Shown here: piece after piece, positions 28,341-30,755 of the stretch
Layout: every line of letters starts with the position of its first letter
Numbering within the stretch: position 1 is the first letter of the stretch
Origin: Pseudozyma flocculosa PF-1
Lineage: Eukaryota; Basidiomycota; Ustilaginomycetes; Ustilaginales; Ustilaginaceae
Direction of reading: 5' to 3'
Length of the DNA stretch: 30,755 nucleotides
Assembly (NCBI RefSeq): GCF_000417875.1
Contig: NW_006920881.1
Coordinates: 398,914 to 429,668, forward strand
The notes under the pieces: model-generated
The model's database searches: none
Told to the model about the DNA's origin: nothing
The model's input: the letters and a program-made list of their open reading frames with translations, nothing else
Position numbers and translations under genes: made by a program

Positions 28341-28376
28341 ATCATTGGAGATTCGCTCTCCAGTGGTTCCAATCAT
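28341..28376. repeat. Degenerate hairpin family copy
   Basis: ATCATTGGAGATTCGCTCTC followed by CAGTGGTTCCAATCAT. The centre GAG-ATTCG-CTC and the ends ATTGGA/TCCAAT pair. It is preceded by the same CTGCAGCAGGCAGGG as the 27821 copy. Confidence 0.55.
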
Positions 28377-28550
28377 AGCTAGCAGCAAAATGAACTCACA
28401 ATTTTTCCCATGCACAGGCTGTGCAATTCAGGATCTGAGAATCGTTATACAAGTCATAGCTAGCAGCAAAAGTAATTCGCGATTTTTCCTATTGCACAGG
28501 CTGTGCGATCCAGGATGTGAGAGTTGTTATACACATAGCTAGCGTCAAAG
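28374..28550. repeat. Tandem 80-bp repeats starting CATAGCTAGCAGCAAAA
   Basis: Unit 1 is 28374-28454, unit 2 is 28455-28533, and a partial unit starts at 28534. Each carries a GCACAGGCTGTGC palindrome and ends GTTATACA. Their sequence is the reverse complement of the right part of the element at 30172-30439. Confidence 0.85.
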
Positions 28551-28551
28551 G

Positions 28552-28805
28552 TAGCTACGATTTGGGCCGTAGGGGTCCTTTGGCCCTGGGCTCGGCTTTC
28601 AGGAGTGTCCTTCGGCCTTTTTGGGCCGCCAGGGTCCTTCGGCCGGAATTTGGAGGACTCCTGCGGCCCAACAAGGCCGGAGGGCCCCTACGGCCGGGAA
28701 TCGGAGGTCTCCTGCGACTTTTTTGGGCCGCACAGGCCTTGCGCACGCAAAACGGCAGGGTCTCGCGCTGTTTTGGGCCGCAGCACTGGTACGGCCAAAA
28801 GTACG
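28552..28805. repeat. CCGTAGG-type palindrome cluster 2
   Basis: Words such as GGGCCGTAGGGGTCC, GGGCCCCTACGGCC, TCCTTCGGCC and TCCTGCGGCC alternate with TTTTTTGGGCCGC. The style matches 18885-19215, with more divergence. Confidence 0.6.
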
Positions 28806-28829
28806 ACTTTTCTGCTTATGTCAGCACAG

Positions 28830-29345
28830 GAGGCCAGGCATGCGCGCGCTGGCCCGCCACCCGGCCCTTTGCCACCCGGCCCTTCTGCAAAATCCATCCG
28901 CCAGCCACCCGTCTCTCCTGCCCTCCTACCACCACCATCCGACGCCAGCCGCCACCACTTGCCAGGTCACCAGCACCAGCCAGCCAGCCACTAGTCAGCT
29001 GCCAGCTGCTTGCCCGGCCCAGCCGTCAGTCCAGCACAGCCGCCTGGCCCTGTCAGTCACCCAACCAGCCACCAGCCGCCACCCGAGCCAGCCGCCAGCC
29101 ACTCGCAGCCGCCAGCCACTCGCCCAGCCTTGCCAGCAGCCGCCCGGTCCAGCCACCTGCCAGCGCAGCCAGCCAAGCGCAGCCAGCCAGCCGCCTGCCG
29201 CCCAGCCCAGCCAGCCGCCAGCCAGCCGCCTGTCTAGCGCAGCCGCTTGCCACTCACCAGCCGCTAGTGGGGCCCCACCAGCCAGCCAGCCGTCAGTCAG
29301 CTGTCAGTGCAGCCAGCAGCCAGCCAGCCAGCCGCCGAGCCAGCC
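28830..29345. repeat. CAGCC-rich low-complexity tract 2
   Basis: Dominated by CAGCCAGC, CCAGCCGCC and CCACCCG words. A long open frame across it has only P/S/Q/A composition and I do not call it a gene. The segment AAATCCATC...CCTACCACCACCA (28889-28938) recurs at 29939-29980. Confidence 0.8.
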
Positions 29346-29420
29346 ACCGTCTCGCCGCTGCTTCCCCCTTCCTGCCTTGCTGCCGCTTCTGCCCCGCCGC
29401 TGCTTCCACCAGCTGACACT

Positions 29421-29483
29421 GTCAATCATCGGAAACTTTGGAGAGGGCCTCTCCAAAGTCTCCAATGATTCTGACCATTGACG
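29421..29483. repeat. Hairpin family copy
   Basis: GTCAATCATCGGAAACTTTG and GGAGAG (29421-29445) pair with CTCTCCAAAGTCTCCAATGATT (29449-29470). A second ATTGACGG follows at 29477, apparently after a short insertion. A GTGAGTCGACTG donor-like site lies at 29507 and a TTGCTGACTCC at about 29555. Confidence 0.8.
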
Positions 29484-29754
29484 GCCTTGCTTCTGCTCCG
29501 CTTCATGTGAGTCGACTGTTGGCGCTCTTCTTCTGCTGCTCCGCTGCGCGCCATTGCTGACTCCTTTGCTCCCCTCTCCCTTTTGCCTGCTCCTCCCTCA
29601 CCGCCTTACTTTGCTGCCGCCCTGCTGCCGCCCTGCTGCCGCCCTGCTGCCACCTTGCTCTACCGCCGTTGCTGCTGCCTTTGTAGGTACCATATTGCAA
29701 TTGAATTGTAGCTAGAATACAGGTGTGGGTGTGTGTTATGCCTGCGGTGTGGGA
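29484..29754. other. Pyrimidine-rich spacer, no gene
   Basis: CTGCTGCCGCC repeats (29620-29650), a GTGAGT...CTGAC intron-like start, and AGCTAGAATACAGG at 29710, which resembles AGCTAAAATACAGG in the LTRs. Nothing coding is recognised. Confidence 0.4.
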
Positions 29755-29925
29755 GCGATGCAGTCCTACGGCCTTGGTGCGTAGAGGTCCTGCGGCCCTG
29801 CGGAGCGTAGGGGTCCTACGGCCCAAAGGCCAAAGTGGTAGACCGGCTAGCTACGGCCCTGGGGGTACGAAGGAGATCTCCGACTCCCAAGGCCGTAGCT
29901 AAATCTCTGCCGCCAGCTATGACTT
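29755..29925. repeat. CCGTAGG-type palindrome cluster 3
   Basis: TCCTACGGCC, GGTCCTGCGGCC, GTAGGGGTCCTACGGCCC, GCTAGCTACGGCC and GGCCGTAGC words. Confidence 0.65.
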
Positions 29926-30171
29926 TGCCAAATCCATCTGCCGCCCGCCCATCTCTCCTGCCCTCCTACCACCACCAGCCAACACCAGCCGCCCGCTAGC
30001 CGCCAGTCGCCGACCCTGCCAGCGGCAAGGCCCTGCCAGCACCTGCCAGCTGCCTGCCAGCACCCGCCACCCGCCAGCCAGCCAGCCAGCCAGCCGTCAG
30101 TCCAGCGCAGCCACCCGCCCGGCCCAGCCAGCCGCGCTGCCACCCGAGCCAGCCAGCCGCCAGCTCTGCCT
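29926..30171. repeat. CAGCC-rich low-complexity tract 3
   Basis: Same words as tract 2, with (CAGC)n at about 30077-30092. No gene. Confidence 0.75.
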
Positions 30172-30439
30172 CATAGCTAGCAGCAGGATCTGGTCAAAAA
30201 AAATCGCACATGTATAACGATCTGAAAATCCAGCTGCAGCCAGCTTGTGCAATTTCTCAGAAGCGCACCAGGTGTGCGATCAGCTGCGATCTGAGATCCT
30301 GAATTTTTCCTGCCTGCGATCTGAAATCCACTCATAGTGGCCAGGATTTTAGATCGCACTTGTATAACAACTCTCAAATCCTGGATCGCACAGCCTGTGC
30401 GACAAGAAAAATCAGGAATATCTTTTGCTGCTAGCTATG
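30172..30439. mobile_element. 268-bp MITE-like element with 14-bp terminal inverted repeats
   Basis: CATAGCTAGCAGCA (30172-30185) is the exact reverse complement of TGCTGCTAGCTATG (30426-30439). CCT flanks both ends (30169-30171 and 30440-30442), a possible 3-bp duplication, though chance is likely in this composition. The AT-rich interior, with GATCGCAC and AAATCC words, contrasts with the flanks. It has no coding capacity. Confidence 0.75.
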
Positions 30440-30616
30440 CCTGCCGCCCAGCCCAGTTGCCTGGCCCTGCCCCCTCAGGTCAGCCAGCTGCCAGCCGTCA
30501 CCCAAGCAGCCAGCCAGCCAAGCGCAGCCACCAGCCAAGTGCAGCCGCCAGCCAAGTGCAGCTGCCAGCCAAGCGGGCCGCCAGCTGCCAGCGAGACCCA
30601 GTGAGGCCCAGCCAGC

Positions 30617-30662
<46 letters not shown>

Positions 30663-30732
30663 CAGCCAGTCACCCAGTGAGTTGCCAGCCGCCGCTGCTT
30701 CCGCTCTGCCGTTGCTTCCGCCCTGCTGCCGC
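30440..30732. repeat. CAGCC-rich low-complexity tract 4
   Basis: Includes a pure (CCAG)n run at about 30619-30665 and GCCAGCCAAGTGCAGC repeats. Confidence 0.8.
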
Positions 30733-30755
30733 CGTCAATCATCGGAGACTTTGGA
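30733..30755. repeat. Hairpin family copy cut by the window end
   Basis: CGTCAATCATCGGAGACTTT then GGA is the left arm of the family consensus. The right arm is outside the window. Confidence 0.7.

Noticed and set aside
28374..28550. CRISPR-like direct repeats
   Set aside because: Units are about 80 bp with no constant repeat/variable spacer pattern, and the genome is fungal.
28517..29416. 299-codon plus-strand frame
   Set aside because: Product is nearly all Pro, Ser, Gln and Ala from CAGCC repeats; no conserved segment.
1..30755. Tyrosine-recombinase giant element (Starship-type) or Helitron
   Set aside because: No captain-like recombinase, Rep or helicase motif was seen in any frame. 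The hairpins alone do not match a Helitron 3' end.

Overview
The window looks like nuclear DNA of a GC-rich basidiomycete fungus. This is inferred from short GT-AG introns (about 60-140 nt) with CTGAC-like branch sites, a Tnp2-type fungal transposase, a Ty3/gypsy element and a PRP8 homologue. The red-yeast lineages (Pucciniomycotina) are possible, but I cannot fix the taxon. The region is accessory and repeat-rich: mobile elements, a broken host-gene copy, and three members of a gene family I do not recognise. I see no tRNA, rRNA or CRISPR array.

Layout. 1-3.7 kb: the end of an unknown plus-strand reading frame at the left edge, convergent with a complete two-exon Tnp2/Transposase_21 (CACTA-like) gene on the minus strand. 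3.7-6.1 kb: no recognisable protein, then a series of intron-like segments and a 63-bp hairpin. 6.2-9.1 kb: two paralogous genes (6695-7615 and 8530-9117), each with a TATA-like box and a long 5'-UTR intron. 9.2-10.1 kb: another intron-dense segment. 10.3-15.4 kb: a PRP8 pseudogene, cut off at its 3' side and broken by about eight or nine frameshifts, one internal deletion and two in-frame stops. 15.4-16.65 kb: hairpin, octamer repeats, promoter and third paralogue (16073-16651). 16.8-20.04 kb: an imperfect inverted repeat enclosing a third intron-dense segment and a palindrome cluster built on CCGTAGG.

20051-27607 is a full-length Ty3/gypsy retrotransposon on the minus strand. It has 139- and 142-bp LTRs starting TG and ending CA, and a 4-bp target duplication (CCGC). 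Its gag is split by an inverted solo LTR of the same family (25348-25494, own duplication GCGT). Gag and pol are joined by a textbook -1 frameshift heptamer (GGGAAAC followed by TGA, 25069-25078). Pol carries a premature TGA and a Glu-to-Lys change at the integrase catalytic glutamate, so the copy is probably dead. 27.6-30.755 kb is a higher-order repeat array of CAGCC-rich tracts, 55-bp hairpins, TAGCTAGC-ended short elements and CCGTAGG palindromes.

The most novel signal is the paralogue family. All three share an invariant C-x27-C-x2-C-x6-C spacing and a strongly conserved block (DDPAH, then PIFGWSL, then YVRRLR). They also share promoter and 5'-UTR intron architecture, and twice they follow an intron-dense segment and a hairpin. 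This suggests a repeated genetic unit, one copy of which contains the PRP8 fragment.
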